A stretch of 64,000 nt of DNA from Streptomyces flavofungini (GTDB taxonomy: Bacteria; Actinomycetota; Actinomycetes; Streptomycetales; Streptomycetaceae). The notes under the pieces were generated by a model that ran no database searches, was not told where the DNA came from, and saw nothing but the letters and a program-made list of their open reading frames with translations. The position numbers were made by a program, and so were the translations under genes. Location of the stretch: NCBI RefSeq assembly GCF_030388665.1, contig NZ_CP128846.1, positions 6,212,501 to 6,276,500 on the forward strand, given 5' to 3'. This document shows, in pieces, positions 1-9,066 of the stretch (its first letter is position 1; each line of letters opens with the position of its first letter).

Positions 1-2
1 TC

Positions 3-698
3 GTGCCCGCGGTCTGGCTGTACCGGTACGTCCTGACGCCCGTGGGGCGCGCGCTCGCCTGGGCCGCGCGGGGGGTCGGCGCGGGGGCCTCGGCGGTCGG
101 GCGCGGTGTGCGGTGGCTGCTGCGGATGCTGTTCGTGGTGCCCGCCGTATGGACGTACACCCGTGTGCTCACGCCGATCGGGCACGCCGTCGCCTGGGCG
201 GCGCTCGGTGTCGCCGCCGGGTTCCTGTGGCTGCTCCGGGGCATCGGGCTCGTCCTCTGGACGCTGCTGCGGTGGATCTTCGTGGTGCCCGCCGTGGCGG
301 TGTGGCGGTGGGTGCTCGCGCCGATCGGGCGAGGTGTCGCTGTCGTGGGGCGCGAGATCGGGGACGCGCTCGGGCACGCGTGGCGGGTCGCCGGGCATCT
401 GTCGCGGGCCGTGTGGCGGTTCTTCGGGCAGCTCCTTCGGTGGATCTTCGTGAGCCCCGCGCGCTGGCTGTACCGGACCGTCCTCACCCCGGCCGGGCAC
501 GCCGTCCGCGATCTGGTGTGGCGGCCCGGCGCCGCGGCGGCGCGGGCGGTGGGGCGCGCGACGAGGCAGGCGCTGGGATCCGTCCGTGACAGCGTGCGCG
601 CGGCCCGCGCCGACGTCCGGCGGCTGCTCTTCGGCCCGCCGCGCGAGAAGGTGCCCGTCACACGGGGCCACGAGGCCGACGGAAACCTGCGGCCGTGA
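3..698 (+). CDS. Repeat-built membrane-associated protein, 5' end outside window
   Basis: The reading frame is open to the left edge, so the GTG at 3 is probably internal and this is the C-terminal part. The visible 231 residues consist of four tandem units of about 45-55 residues. Each opens with a signature like (V/S)PAxxxYRxVLTPxGHAV and continues through a hydrophobic Trp-rich stretch ending in LLRWIFV. The last unit runs into a basic tail ending ADVRRLLFGPP. The Trp/Leu/Val-rich stretches could be membrane-inserted or amphipathic helices. I do not recognise a named family, and no catalytic motif is visible. It lies about 150 bp upstream of the DUF2344 gene on the same strand. Confidence 0.7.
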   Translation: MPAVWLYRYVLTPVGRALAWAARGVGAGASAVGRGVRWLLRMLFVVPAVWTYTRVLTPIGHAVAWAALGVAAGFLWLLRGIGLVLWTLLRWIFVVPAVAVWRWVLAPIGRGVAVVGREIGDALGHAWRVAGHLSRAVWRFFGQLLRWIFVSPARWLYRTVLTPAGHAVRDLVWRPGAAAARAVGRATRQALGSVRDSVRAARADVRRLLFGPPREKVPVTRGHEADGNLRP

Positions 699-849
699 AG
701 CGCGTATTCTGAGGCGAGGGTCCGGCGTGAAATGTTCTTGCGGCCGCAGGGACGATCCGGACCACGACACACGGCAAGCGCCAGCCCGGACGCACTCCCC
801 ACCGAAGCGGGGACGGCGGCACGGGCCGCGTACACGAGGAGAAGTTCCC

Positions 850-1692
850 CTGGGCAAGCGACAGCCCGAAGGCCCGCCGCCCGCACCCGCGGTGCAGCGC
901 ATCCGACTGCGCTACACCAAGCGCGGCCGCCTCCGGTTCACCAGCCACCGTGACTTCCAGCGCGCCTTCGAGCGGGCGCTGCGCCGCGCCGAGGTGCCCA
1001 TGGCGTACTCGGCGGGCTTCACCCCGCACCCGAAGGTGTCGTACGCCAATGCCGCACCCACCGGCACGGGCAGCGAGGCCGAGTATCTGGAGATCGCCCT
1101 CACCGAGCCCCGCGACCCGCGCACCCTGTGGGCGCTGCTCGACGAGTCACTGCCCGAAGGCCTCGACATCACCGACGCCGTCGAGGCCCGCACCTCGGGT
1201 CTCGCCGACCGGCTCACCGCCTCCGTGTGGGAGCTGCGTCTGGACGGCGTGGAGCCCGAGGCGGCCGACCGTGCCGCCGCCGCCTTCCGCGCCGCCGAGA
1301 CCGTCGAGGTCCAGCGCCGCACGAAGAACGGCATGCGGACCTTCGACGCCCGCGCGGCCGTCGTCAGCCTCGACACGCTCGGCCCGGAGGCACTCGCCTC
1401 CCGCGCCGATAGGCCGACCGACAAGCCCTGTGCGATACTGCGGCTGGTTGTGCGGCACGTGACACCTGCCGTCCGACCCGACGACGTCCTGTCCGGTCTC
1501 CGAGCTGTGGCCGACCTGGCGCCGCCGGTCCCCGCAGCGGTGACCAGGCTGGCGCAGGGGCTTTTCGATGAAGAGACCGGCACGGTGACCGACCCGCTCG
1601 CGCCCGACCGCGAGGCAGACATGGCCGCCCCGGCCGATCGTCCCGATCGTTCAGGGGACGCCGCACCTGCCGCCGCGACGGCGCCGGAGTAG
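850..1692 (+). CDS. TIGR03936/DUF2344 radical-SAM-associated protein
   Basis: A 280-residue protein of the DUF2344 family, usually encoded beside a B12-binding radical SAM protein and RNase E/G. The N-terminus reads IRLRYTKRGRLRFTSHRDF, followed by AGFTPHPKVSYANA, both typical of the family. The biochemical role is not established. The only well-placed ribosome site is GAGGAG at 836-841, 8 nt before an in-frame CTG at 850, so I use this rare start. GTG 892 would remove 14 residues. The C-terminus is a Pro/Ala/Asp-rich tail. The gene points towards rne, which starts 266 bp downstream, and the pair is probably functionally linked. Confidence 0.82.
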   Translation: MGKRQPEGPPPAPAVQRIRLRYTKRGRLRFTSHRDFQRAFERALRRAEVPMAYSAGFTPHPKVSYANAAPTGTGSEAEYLEIALTEPRDPRTLWALLDESLPEGLDITDAVEARTSGLADRLTASVWELRLDGVEPEAADRAAAAFRAAETVEVQRRTKNGMRTFDARAAVVSLDTLGPEALASRADRPTDKPCAILRLVVRHVTPAVRPDDVLSGLRAVADLAPPVPAAVTRLAQGLFDEETGTVTDPLAPDREADMAAPADRPDRSGDAAPAAATAPE

Positions 1693-1958
1693 GGACGGCC
1701 CCGCGCAGGGGCGTTCGCCGAGAACACCGCAGCGCCGCCCTCGTACTCGGGAGCCACCTGGGTCGGGCGGCGCACTGACCAGAAGACTTTCGCCAGGCCG
1801 TCCGCACCAAGGGGCGTACGGAACCGGCGAGACAAGACACAGAGAGCTCCCGTGCGGCGCCCACGCCCCCCGGATGGCGGCCCCGCGCAGCAAGCGAGAG
1901 CCGCGGACATGTCCGGTACAGGCGCGGCGCCCGGGAGCGTGACGGGAGAACCGCCCGC
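1693..1958 (+). other. Leader region upstream of rne
   Basis: A 266-bp gap with no convincing gene. It is transcribed towards rne and probably carries its promoter and a long 5' leader. RNase E mRNAs in other bacteria are autoregulated through the leader, but I see no clear long hairpin here. Short ORFs on both strands look like GC-rich shadows. Confidence 0.4.
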
Positions 1959-4900
1959 ATGCTTGAGCCGAACGACCCCACTGAGGGTTCGAACAACAAC
2001 AGCACACCCAGCGACACCCTGCCCCCGCGCCGCCGGCGCCGGGCCGCGTCGCGTCCCGCGGGACCGCCCGCGGGCACCACCACGGACGCCGGGCCGGCCA
2101 TACCGGCCACCCCCGCCACCGCCGTGGACACCGCTCCGGCCGCCGCGACCGACGTCGACGAAGAGGCCGAGGCCCTGGAGACGGACGAGCAGGCCCAGCC
2201 CGCGGAGAGCGCGGAGAACACCGAGGCCGCCGCGCCCGCCGCCGAGGCCACCGCGCCTGCCGCCGCCGAGGAGTCGGCTGTGGCAGAGGCCGCGCCCGCT
2301 CGCACGCGGCGTCGCGCCACCCGCCGCGCCTCCGCGCCCGCCGGTGCCCCGCAGTCCGCCGCGTCGGCCGACGCCACGACCGAGGCCGCCGCGCCCGCCG
2401 CCGAGGCCACCGCGCCTGCCGCCGCCGAGGAGTCGGCCGTGGCAGAGGCCGCGCCCGCTCGCACGCGGCGCCGTGCCACCCGCCGCGCCTCCGCGCCCGC
2501 CGGTGCCCCGCAGACGGCCGAGGCGGAGCAGCCGTCAGCCGTCACCGAGAGCCCGGCCGCGCCCGCCGCCGAGTCCTCCGAGGCCGCCGCGCCCGAGGCC
2601 GACGCCGCGCCGCGCCGCACCCGTCGCCGGGCCACCCGCAGCGTGTCCGCGCCCACCGCCGACGCGCAGGCCGCCCCGGCCGCAGAGTCCGCCCCGGCCA
2701 CAGAGTCCGCCACCACCACGGAGGCCGTCGCGTCCACCGAGACCGCCGAGTCCTCCGAGGCCGCCGCGCCCGAGGCCGACGCCGCGCCGCGCCGCACCCG
2801 TCGCCGGGCCACCCGCAGCGTGTCCGCGCCCACCGCCGACGCGCAGGCCGCCCCGGCCGCAGAGTCCGCCACCACCACGGAGGCCGTCGCGTCCACCGAG
2901 ACCGCCGAAGCCGCAGCGCCGAAGGCCGCCGAGGTCGCCGAGACTCCGGCCGCCGAGGACGCCGCGCCGCGCCGTGGCCGCCGCCGTGCCACCCGCGCCG
3001 CCGCGTCCGCCGCTGAGGCGCAGCCCGCCGAGGCCCCGGCCGAGGCGCCGGAGCAGGCCGACGCCCCGCGCGGCCGTGCCGCCCGCGAGGCCGAGGCCGC
3101 CGAGCAGGCCGAAGCGGACGCCCCGCGCGGTCGTACCCGCCGCCGTGCCACCCGCAAGGCCGCCGCCGGATTCACCTCGCCGGCCGCCGCGAGCGCGCGT
3201 TCCGACGACGACAGCGAGCGCCGCCCGGCGCGGCCCGCCGTGGCCGTGTTCCAGGCGCCCGTGTTCGCCGAGCCGATGTTCCAGACCCCGGAGCGCGCCG
3301 CCGCCGCTGCCGCCGCCGAGGCGGCCGAGCAGACCGCCGAGCCCGAGCCCGAGCCCGCGCCCGTCGCCGAGGAGGAGACGGGCCCGCGCCGCCGTCGCCG
3401 CCGCCGCGCCGCGGACGAGCAGCCCGCCGCCGCGCCGGTCGCCGCGGAGCCCGAGCAGACCGTCGAGGCCGAGCCCGCCGAGGCGGAGACCGACGTCGAC
3501 ACCGAAGGCGCCGACGAGGCCGCCGACGGCGAGGACGCCGGTGAGCGCCACGGCCGGCGCCGCCGCCGCGGTGGCCGTCGCCGCCGTCGTGGCGAGTCCG
3601 CCGACGCCGACGGCGCCGAGCAGTCGGACGACGCCGCCGAGCGGTCCGACGAGGCCGCCGCCGACTCGTCCGACGCCGACGAGGCCGCGGCCGACGGCGC
3701 CGACGAGGACACCGACGACGCCGAGGCCGCCGGTGGCTCCGGCTCCAGCAGCAGCCGTCGCCGCCGTCGCCGGCGCCGCCGCGCCGGTGACTCCGCCGAG
3801 ACCGAGCCGGGCGACGGCGACCCGGAGCGCACGGTCGTCAAGGTCCGCGAGCCCCGCAAGAAGGGCGACGACTCGCCCTCGGATGAGGTGCAGTCCATCA
3901 AGGGCTCGACCCGTCTCGAGGCCAAGAAGCAGCGCCGCCGCGAGGGCCGCGAGCAGGGCCGCCGCCGGGTGCCGATCATCACCGAGGCCGAGTTCCTGGC
4001 CCGCCGTGAGGCGGTCAACCGGGAGATGATCGTCCGTCAGAACGGTGACCGCACCCAGATCGGCGTCCTCGAGGACAACATCCTCGTCGAGCACTACGTC
4101 AACAAGGAGCAGTCGACCTCGTACGTCGGCAACGTCTACCTGGGCAAGGTCCAGAACGTGCTCCCCTCGATGGAGGCCGCCTTCATCGACATCGGCAAGG
4201 GCCGCAACGCCGTCCTGTACGCCGGTGAGGTCAACTTCGAGGCGCTCGGCATGGCCAACGGGCCGCGCCGCATCGAGTCCGCCCTGAAGTCGGGCCAGTC
4301 CGTGCTCGTGCAGGTCACCAAGGACCCGATCGGCCACAAGGGCGCCCGCCTGACCAGCCAGGTCTCGCTGCCCGGCCGCTACCTGGTCTACGTGCCCGAA
4401 GGCTCCATGACGGGCATCAGCCGCAAGCTGCCCGACACCGAGCGCGCGCGTCTGAAGACCATCCTCAAGAAGATCGTCCCCGAGGACGCGGGCGTCATCG
4501 TGCGCACCGCCGCCGAGGGCGCGAGCGAGGACGAGCTGCGCCGTGACGTGGAGCGGCTGCAGGCGCAGTGGGAGGACATCCTCAAGAAGTCGAAGATGAC
4601 CACCACCAGCTCGCCGAGCCTGCTCTACGGCGAGCCGGACATGACCGTCCGCGTGGTCCGCGACATCTTCAACGAGGACTTCTCGAAGGTCATCATCAGC
4701 GGCGACGAGGCCTGGGAGACCATCCACGGCTACGTCTCGCACGTCGCGCCCGACCTGGCGGACCGCCTCCAGCGGTGGACGTCGGAGGTCGACGTCTTCG
4801 CGACGTACCGGATCGACGAGCAGCTCGCCAAGGCGCTCGACCGCAAGGTGTGGCTGCCCTCGGGCGGCTCCCTCGTGATCGACAAGACCGAGGCCATGGT

Positions 4901-6410
4901 CGTGATCGACGTCAACACCGGCAAGTTCACCGGTCAGGGCGGCAACCTCGAAGAGACCGTGACGAGGAACAACATCGAGGCGGCCGAGGAGATCGTGCGC
5001 CAGCTGCGGCTGCGCGACCTCGGCGGCATCGTCGTCATCGACTTCATCGACATGGTCCTGGAGTCCAACCGGGACCTGGTCCTGCGCCGGATGCTGGAGT
5101 GCCTGGGCCGGGACCGGACCAAGCACCAGGTCGCCGAGGTCACCTCGCTGGGTCTCGTGCAGATGACCCGCAAGCGCGTCGGTCAGGGGCTCCTGGAGTC
5201 CTTCTCCGAGACCTGTGTGCACTGCAACGGCCGCGGCCTCATCGTGCACATGGACCAGGCGACGACCGCCGGTGGCGGCGGCAAGCGCAAGAAGCGCGGC
5301 CGTGGCGGCGCCGAGCAGGGCGCGGGCCACGACCACACGCACGAGGCCGCGGAGTCGGGTGCCGAGGCCGTCGAGACGGCGGCCGAGGTCGCCGCCGAGA
5401 TCGCCGAGCCCCTGGCGCTGCCCGAGCCCGCGTTCGTGCCCGACGAGGAGCTGTACAGCAGCCCGGCCGAGGCCGAGGCCGCCGCTTCCCGTGGCCGTTC
5501 GCGGCGTCGGGCCACGCGGCGGGCGTCGGCTCCGGCGGGCGCGCCGAAGGCGGAGACGGCCGAGGCCGAGGCGCCGGAGAGCGTGGAGCGGGCCGAGCAG
5601 CCCGAGCCCGTCGAGAAGGCCGAGAAGCCGGAGAAGGCCGAGAAGCCGGAGAGGGCCGAGAAGAGCGGGCGTGCGGCCAAGGCCGCGCGTGCCGAGAAGA
5701 AGGCCAAGTCGCGGGCGGGCAAGGCCAAGGCGGAGCCGGTCGAGGAGGCCGCCGAGGTGCCCGCGGTGGAGGTCCCGGTCGAGGAGGCCCCGGCGGCCGC
5801 TCCGGTCGCCGAGCCCGTCGAGGCCCCCGCGGTGGAGGTCCCGGTCGAGGACGACGCGGCTCCCAAGGGGCGTACGCGGCGTCGGGCGACCCGCAAGGCG
5901 ACGGCTCCGGCCGGTTCGCCGAAGGCGGCCGCCGACGGCGCTGAGGTGATCATCGCGGAGGCCGCCAAGCCCGAGCCGGTCGCCGAGGCCCCGGCCACCG
6001 AGCCGGTCGCCGCGGCCGAGCCGGTCGCGGGGGCGGCCCCGGAGCCCCCGGCGCGCCCGCGTCGCCGTGCCGTGCGCAAGGCCACCGCGCCGACCGCGTC
6101 CGAGGAGGCGGCCGTCCTGGTCGTCCCCGCGGCGGACAAGCCGGCCGAGGCGGCCGCGGACCAGGCGCCCGAGGCGCCCGCCGCCGACGCCGAGGAAGCC
6201 GCTCCGGCCGCCAAGAAGGCGGCGCGCAAGACGGCCAAGAAGGCCACCGCCAAGAAGGCCGCGACGAAGAAGACCGCGGCCAAGAAGACGACGGCGAAGA
6301 AGACGGCCGCCAAGAAGACGACGGCCAAGAAGGCGGCGAAGACCACCAAGAAGGCCGCGGCCGCCGAGCAGTCGGGCACCGCGGTCGCCGCCCCGGCCGA
6401 CGCGGGCTGA
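1959..6410 (+). CDS. rne: Ribonuclease E/G with very long arginine/alanine arms
   Basis: An endoribonuclease of the RNase E/G family, acting in rRNA processing and mRNA decay. The protein is 1483 residues. Residues 1 to about 690 form a disordered Ala/Glu/Arg arm. The S1 RNA-binding domain is around 705-790 (YVGNVYLGKVQNVLPSMEAA). The catalytic core carries DVNTGKF (Asp984) and VIDFIDM (Asp1028), the expected metal ligands. CVHC at 1086-1089 is the zinc link. The C-terminal arm ends in AKKT/AKKA lysine repeats like those of histone H1. A motif close to RTRRRATR(R/K)A(S/T)APAG recurs in both arms. ATG 1959 follows GGGAGAA at 1944-1950. Actinobacterial RNase E is known to be a core flanked by two arms; these arms are unusually long. 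Confidence 0.96.
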   Translation: MLEPNDPTEGSNNNSTPSDTLPPRRRRRAASRPAGPPAGTTTDAGPAIPATPATAVDTAPAAATDVDEEAEALETDEQAQPAESAENTEAAAPAAEATAPAAAEESAVAEAAPARTRRRATRRASAPAGAPQSAASADATTEAAAPAAEATAPAAAEESAVAEAAPARTRRRATRRASAPAGAPQTAEAEQPSAVTESPAAPAAESSEAAAPEADAAPRRTRRRATRSVSAPTADAQAAPAAESAPATESATTTEAVASTETAESSEAAAPEADAAPRRTRRRATRSVSAPTADAQAAPAAESATTTEAVASTETAEAAAPKAAEVAETPAAEDAAPRRGRRRATRAAASAAEAQPAEAPAEAPEQADAPRGRAAREAEAAEQAEADAPRGRTRRRATRKAAAGFTSPAAASARSDDDSERRPARPAVAVFQAPVFAEPMFQTPERAAAAAAAEAAEQTAEPEPEPAPVAEEETGPRRRRRRRAADEQPAAAPVAAEPEQTVEAEPAEAETDVDTEGADEAADGEDAGERHGRRRRRGGRRRRRGESADADGAEQSDDAAERSDEAAADSSDADEAAADGADEDTDDAEAAGGSGSSSSRRRRRRRRRAGDSAETEPGDGDPERTVVKVREPRKKGDDSPSDEVQSIKGSTRLEAKKQRRREGREQGRRRVPIITEAEFLARREAVNREMIVRQNGDRTQIGVLEDNILVEHYVNKEQSTSYVGNVYLGKVQNVLPSMEAAFIDIGKGRNAVLYAGEVNFEALGMANGPRRIESALKSGQSVLVQVTKDPIGHKGARLTSQVSLPGRYLVYVPEGSMTGISRKLPDTERARLKTILKKIVPEDAGVIVRTAAEGASEDELRRDVERLQAQWEDILKKSKMTTTSSPSLLYGEPDMTVRVVRDIFNEDFSKVIISGDEAWETIHGYVSHVAPDLADRLQRWTSEVDVFATYRIDEQLAKALDRKVWLPSGGSLVIDKTEAMVVIDVNTGKFTGQGGNLEETVTRNNIEAAEEIVRQLRLRDLGGIVVIDFIDMVLESNRDLVLRRMLECLGRDRTKHQVAEVTSLGLVQMTRKRVGQGLLESFSETCVHCNGRGLIVHMDQATTAGGGGKRKKRGRGGAEQGAGHDHTHEAAESGAEAVETAAEVAAEIAEPLALPEPAFVPDEELYSSPAEAEAAASRGRSRRRATRRASAPAGAPKAETAEAEAPESVERAEQPEPVEKAEKPEKAEKPERAEKSGRAAKAARAEKKAKSRAGKAKAEPVEEAAEVPAVEVPVEEAPAAAPVAEPVEAPAVEVPVEDDAAPKGRTRRRATRKATAPAGSPKAAADGAEVIIAEAAKPEPVAEAPATEPVAAAEPVAGAAPEPPARPRRRAVRKATAPTASEEAAVLVVPAADKPAEAAADQAPEAPAADAEEAAPAAKKAARKTAKKATAKKAATKKTAAKKTTAKKTAAKKTTAKKAAKTTKKAAAAEQSGTAVAAPADAG
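2220..2907 (+). repeat. Long in-frame direct repeats in the RNase E N-terminal arm
   Basis: Two families of near-identical direct repeats keep the reading frame. Family A is about 135 nt, at 2220-2354 and 2379-2513 (offset 159 nt, 53 codons), with only a few silent-type differences. Family B is about 123 nt, at 2571-2693 and 2748-2870 (offset 177 nt, 59 codons). Each B copy is followed by a further shared 45-nt piece ending near 2747 and 2907. The near identity suggests recent tandem duplication. Confidence 0.9.
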
Positions 6411-6419
6411 GGCCGGTGC

Positions 6420-6453
6420 GGGGCGTCCGGTCGCGAACGTGACCGGACGCCCC
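6420..6453 (+). terminator. Hairpin downstream of rne
   Basis: A perfect 13-bp GC-rich stem (6420-6432 with 6441-6453) and an 8-nt loop, starting 9 nt after the rne stop. There is no T-run, which is common for Streptomyces terminators. Confidence 0.7.
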
Positions 6454-6484
6454 GGCTGACCTTCGCGGGAAGTCACCGCAGCAA

Positions 6485-6526
6485 CGGTGCCCCCGGCACG
6501 GCGAGTTCGCCGTGCCGGGGGCACCG
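6485..6526 (+). terminator. Second, stronger hairpin downstream of rne
   Basis: A perfect 19-bp inverted repeat (6485-6503 with 6508-6526) around the tetraloop AGTT. It forms a tandem terminator with the hairpin at 6420. The stretch from here to the phospholipase D-like start at 6748 holds its promoter region, including a TTGGAC at 6616, and no gene. Confidence 0.75.
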
Positions 6527-6747
6527 GCATGTCCGGGGCCGTGCCGGGCGACGCCGCGGCTTCGGTGCGCATGATGCCGGTCCGGCGCGCTCAATGTGCT
6601 GTTTTCGCCCTCCACTTGGACCGTCGAGGGTTTACCTGTAAGACTCATACGGTTTGTTGTCGTGAAGAGTTGAAGAGTCGACCGTGAGGGCAGGGCACCG
6701 GCGTGCCGTGGGGAGACCGCGCGCCGGAGTCAGGGGAGGGATGCACC

Positions 6748-8112
6748 ATGGCGCAGCTGCGCCTCAGAGGCACGGGACGCCACCGCGCCGTGAAACAGGT
6801 CAAGGGCGGACGGCAGGCGGCGGCACTCGCCACGGTGCTCTCGGCGGCGAGCCTGCAGGCGACGGGCATCGCCGGGGCCGCCCCCGCCGAAGGACCCACC
6901 GGTACGACACCCACCTGGACCGAGGGTCCCGTCTTCAACGACCCGCTCGGCACGGAAGAGGCGCAGCACGCGATCCGCACCCGCCTGATCCAGCTCACCG
7001 ACGCGGCCGTGCCCGGCTCGACCATCAAGGTCGCCGTCTACCACGTGTGGGAGGCCCCGATCGTCGACGCGCTCCTGAAAGCCCGCGAGCGCGGCGTCCA
7101 CGTACAGATCCTGCTCGACTCGACGAGCCGTACGGACCGCCCGGGCAACCCCTCGTACCCCAGACTCGCGTCGTCGCTCGGCACCGACCGGACCCAGAAG
7201 TCCTTCGTCTCGCTGTGCCCGGCGGACAAGTCCTGCCTGGGCGACCCGCGCCACGGCAAGTCGATCATGCACAACAAGTTCTGGCTGTTCTCCGAGGTCA
7301 AGGGCGCCCGTGACGTCGTCGTGCAGACCACGTCGAACTCCACGCCGTCGGCGCACACCAAGTTCTTCAACGACGCGCTGCTGCTCCCCGACAACCCGAC
7401 GATGTACGACGCGTTCGCCGACTACTTCGACGACATGGTCCGCAAGGACTGGCGGCACTGGGACTACCGCACGGTCAGCAACGGCCTCTACAAGGCGTAC
7501 TTCTTCCCGCGCGAGGGCACGGTCAACGAGACCGACACCATGTACTCGGTCCTCAACAACGTCGCGTGCACCTACAAGGACGCGAACGGCGTGAAGCGGC
7601 AGACCAAGGTCCGTGCCTCCATCTTCAAGATCACACGCAAGCAGATCGCCGAGAAGCTGGTCTCCCTGAAGAAGGCGGGCTGCGCGGTGGACCTGGTGTA
7701 CGCCGAGACGGACAGCGCCAAGAGCCAGGGCGGCACCCCCGGCACCTGGGAGGCCCTGCACAGGCCCGGCGGCCCCTCGCTGCGTTGCTACAACGACGAC
7801 CGGGACCCGCTCGTGCCCGGCCGGAAGCTGACCACGCCGTACATCATCCACAGCAAGTACGTCCTCATCGACGGCGTGTACGACGGCAAGCGGAACAAGG
7901 TCTCCTTCACCGGCTCGCAGAACTACACGGCGCCCGCGCTGCGCGAGAACGACGAGGTGATCGTGAAGGTCGACGACGACTCGGTGCACGACACCTACCG
8001 CAGGCACTTCGACCGGGTGAAGAAGGTGGCCTGGCCGGGGACCAGCGACAAGACGGATCTGTGCCGGGGCGTGAAGCCGCTGCCGCCGGACGGCGAGAAG
8101 CCGACCCGGTAG
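6748..8112 (+). CDS. Secreted phospholipase D-like (HKD) protein
   Basis: A 454-residue PLD-superfamily protein, probably exported: a basic N-terminus is followed by an Ala-rich hydrophobic stretch ending near GIAGAAPAEG (about residue 45). Two HKD-type sites are visible. The first, HNKFWLFS at His175, has Ser where the motif's Asp is expected. The second, HSKYVLID at His368, is complete (H-x-K-x4-D). It could act as a phospholipase, phosphotransferase or nuclease; the substrate cannot be read from sequence. ATG 6748 is chosen over the ATG at 6741 and the GTG at 6703 because GGGGAGGG at 6733-6740 lies 7 nt upstream. It is monocistronic, between rne and the rplU operon. Confidence 0.88.
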   Translation: MAQLRLRGTGRHRAVKQVKGGRQAAALATVLSAASLQATGIAGAAPAEGPTGTTPTWTEGPVFNDPLGTEEAQHAIRTRLIQLTDAAVPGSTIKVAVYHVWEAPIVDALLKARERGVHVQILLDSTSRTDRPGNPSYPRLASSLGTDRTQKSFVSLCPADKSCLGDPRHGKSIMHNKFWLFSEVKGARDVVVQTTSNSTPSAHTKFFNDALLLPDNPTMYDAFADYFDDMVRKDWRHWDYRTVSNGLYKAYFFPREGTVNETDTMYSVLNNVACTYKDANGVKRQTKVRASIFKITRKQIAEKLVSLKKAGCAVDLVYAETDSAKSQGGTPGTWEALHRPGGPSLRCYNDDRDPLVPGRKLTTPYIIHSKYVLIDGVYDGKRNKVSFTGSQNYTAPALRENDEVIVKVDDDSVHDTYRRHFDRVKKVAWPGTSDKTDLCRGVKPLPPDGEKPTR

Positions 8113-8128
8113 GGCGGCGGGGGCCGGT

Positions 8129-8157
8129 TTGACCCGTCCGGGCGAGCCCCGTAACCT
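8129..8157 (+). promoter_or_regulatory. Probable vegetative promoter of rplU-rpmA
   Basis: TTGACC (8129-8134), a 17-bp spacer and TAACCT (8152-8157) closely match the principal sigma factor consensus. Transcription would start near 8164, giving a leader of roughly 150 nt before rplU. That leader contains a bulged hairpin at about 8250-8274 and could be a site for ribosomal-protein feedback. Confidence 0.6.
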
Positions 8158-8317
8158 TGACCGTCGGCGTGTTCCTATGCACGCCCAACCCCTGTAAACC
8201 TCATTCCTCCCGGACGTCACACGGAATTCCGCGTGACATCGGGGAGAGGCCGCTCGCGCCATCGGCGCGGGGCGGCTGGACTGCGGGGGTCCCGTTCCGA
8301 GCGAGAGAGAGATCCGC

Positions 8318-8638
8318 GTGTACGCCATCGTGCGCAGCGGTGGTCGCCAGCACAAGGTTGCTGTCGACGACATCGTTGAGGTTGACAAGATTTCCACTGC
8401 CAAGGTTGGCGACACGGTCGAGCTCTCGACCCTGCTCGTTGTCGACGGCGACGCCGTGACCAGCGACCCGTGGGTCCTGGCCGGCATCAAGGTCACCGCC
8501 GAGGTCGTGGACCACCACAAGGGTGCCAAGATCGACATCCTTCGGTACAAGAACAAGACCGGCTACCGCCGTCGTCAGGGTCACCGTCAGCAGTACACGG
8601 CGATCAAGATCACCGGCATCCCCACGGCTGCGAAGTAA
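8318..8638 (+). CDS. rplU: 50S ribosomal protein L21
   Basis: A 106-residue ribosomal protein that binds 23S rRNA in the large subunit. The sequence is a full-length L21: it begins [14 protein letters not shown] and ends with the conserved [13 protein letters not shown] region. The GTG start at 8318 follows a GAGAGAGAGA purine stretch. It is the first gene of rplU-rpmA, with 14 nt to rpmA, and obgE follows. Confidence 0.98.
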   Translation: MYAIVRSGGRQHKVAVDDIVEVDKISTAKVGDTVELSTLLVVDGDAVTSDPWVLAGIKVTAEVVDHHKGAKIDILRYKNKTGYRRRQGHRQQYTAIKITGIPTAAK

Positions 8639-8652
8639 GGGACTGAGACAAG

Positions 8653-8907
8653 ATGGCACACAAGAAGGGCGCATCGTCCACCCGGAACGGGCGCGATTCC
8701 AATGCTCAGCGGCTCGGCGTGAAGCGCTTCGGCGGTCAGACCGTCAACGCCGGTGAGATCCTGGTCCGCCAGCGCGGCACCCACTTCCACCCGGGCACGG
8801 GCGTCGGCCGCGGCAAGGACGACACCCTGTTCGCGCTGGACGCCGGTGCGGTGGAGTTCGGTACCCACCGCGGCCGCAAGGTCGTGAACATCGTTCCGGT
8901 CGCCTGA
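8653..8907 (+). CDS. rpmA: 50S ribosomal protein L27
   Basis: An 84-residue large-subunit protein placed near the peptidyl transferase centre. It starts [16 protein letters not shown], the typical N-terminus that needs no proteolytic trimming, and has the conserved [17 protein letters not shown] and [16 protein letters not shown] blocks. It is co-transcribed with rplU. Confidence 0.98.
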   Translation: MAHKKGASSTRNGRDSNAQRLGVKRFGGQTVNAGEILVRQRGTHFHPGTGVGRGKDDTLFALDAGAVEFGTHRGRKVVNIVPVA

Positions 8908-8940
8908 TCACTCAGGCTCCGTAGAACAAGTTCTTCGCTG

Positions 8941-8994
8941 AGGGCGGACCTCGACTTCTCGTGCTCCTGAGAGTGCGGGAAGCGGGTCCGCCCT
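8941..8994 (+). terminator. Hairpin after rpmA
   Basis: A perfect 10-bp stem (8941-8950 with 8985-8994) enclosing 34 nt, located 34 nt after the rpmA stop. It may partly end rplU-rpmA transcription before obgE. Confidence 0.5.
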
Positions 8995-9066
8995 TCGCGT
9001 GTTAGACGTAAGACATCCCCGTACTCCCCCACCTTCGGCCGGGGGACCCCCAGGAGGCACTGAACC

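Noticed and set aside
2535..6572. A 1345-codon open frame on the minus strand opposite rne (and an 884-codon one at 1364-4018)
   Set aside because: Shadow of the highly biased rne codons: composition is Arg/Gly/Leu low complexity, and there is no domain, plausible ribosome site or conservation signal.
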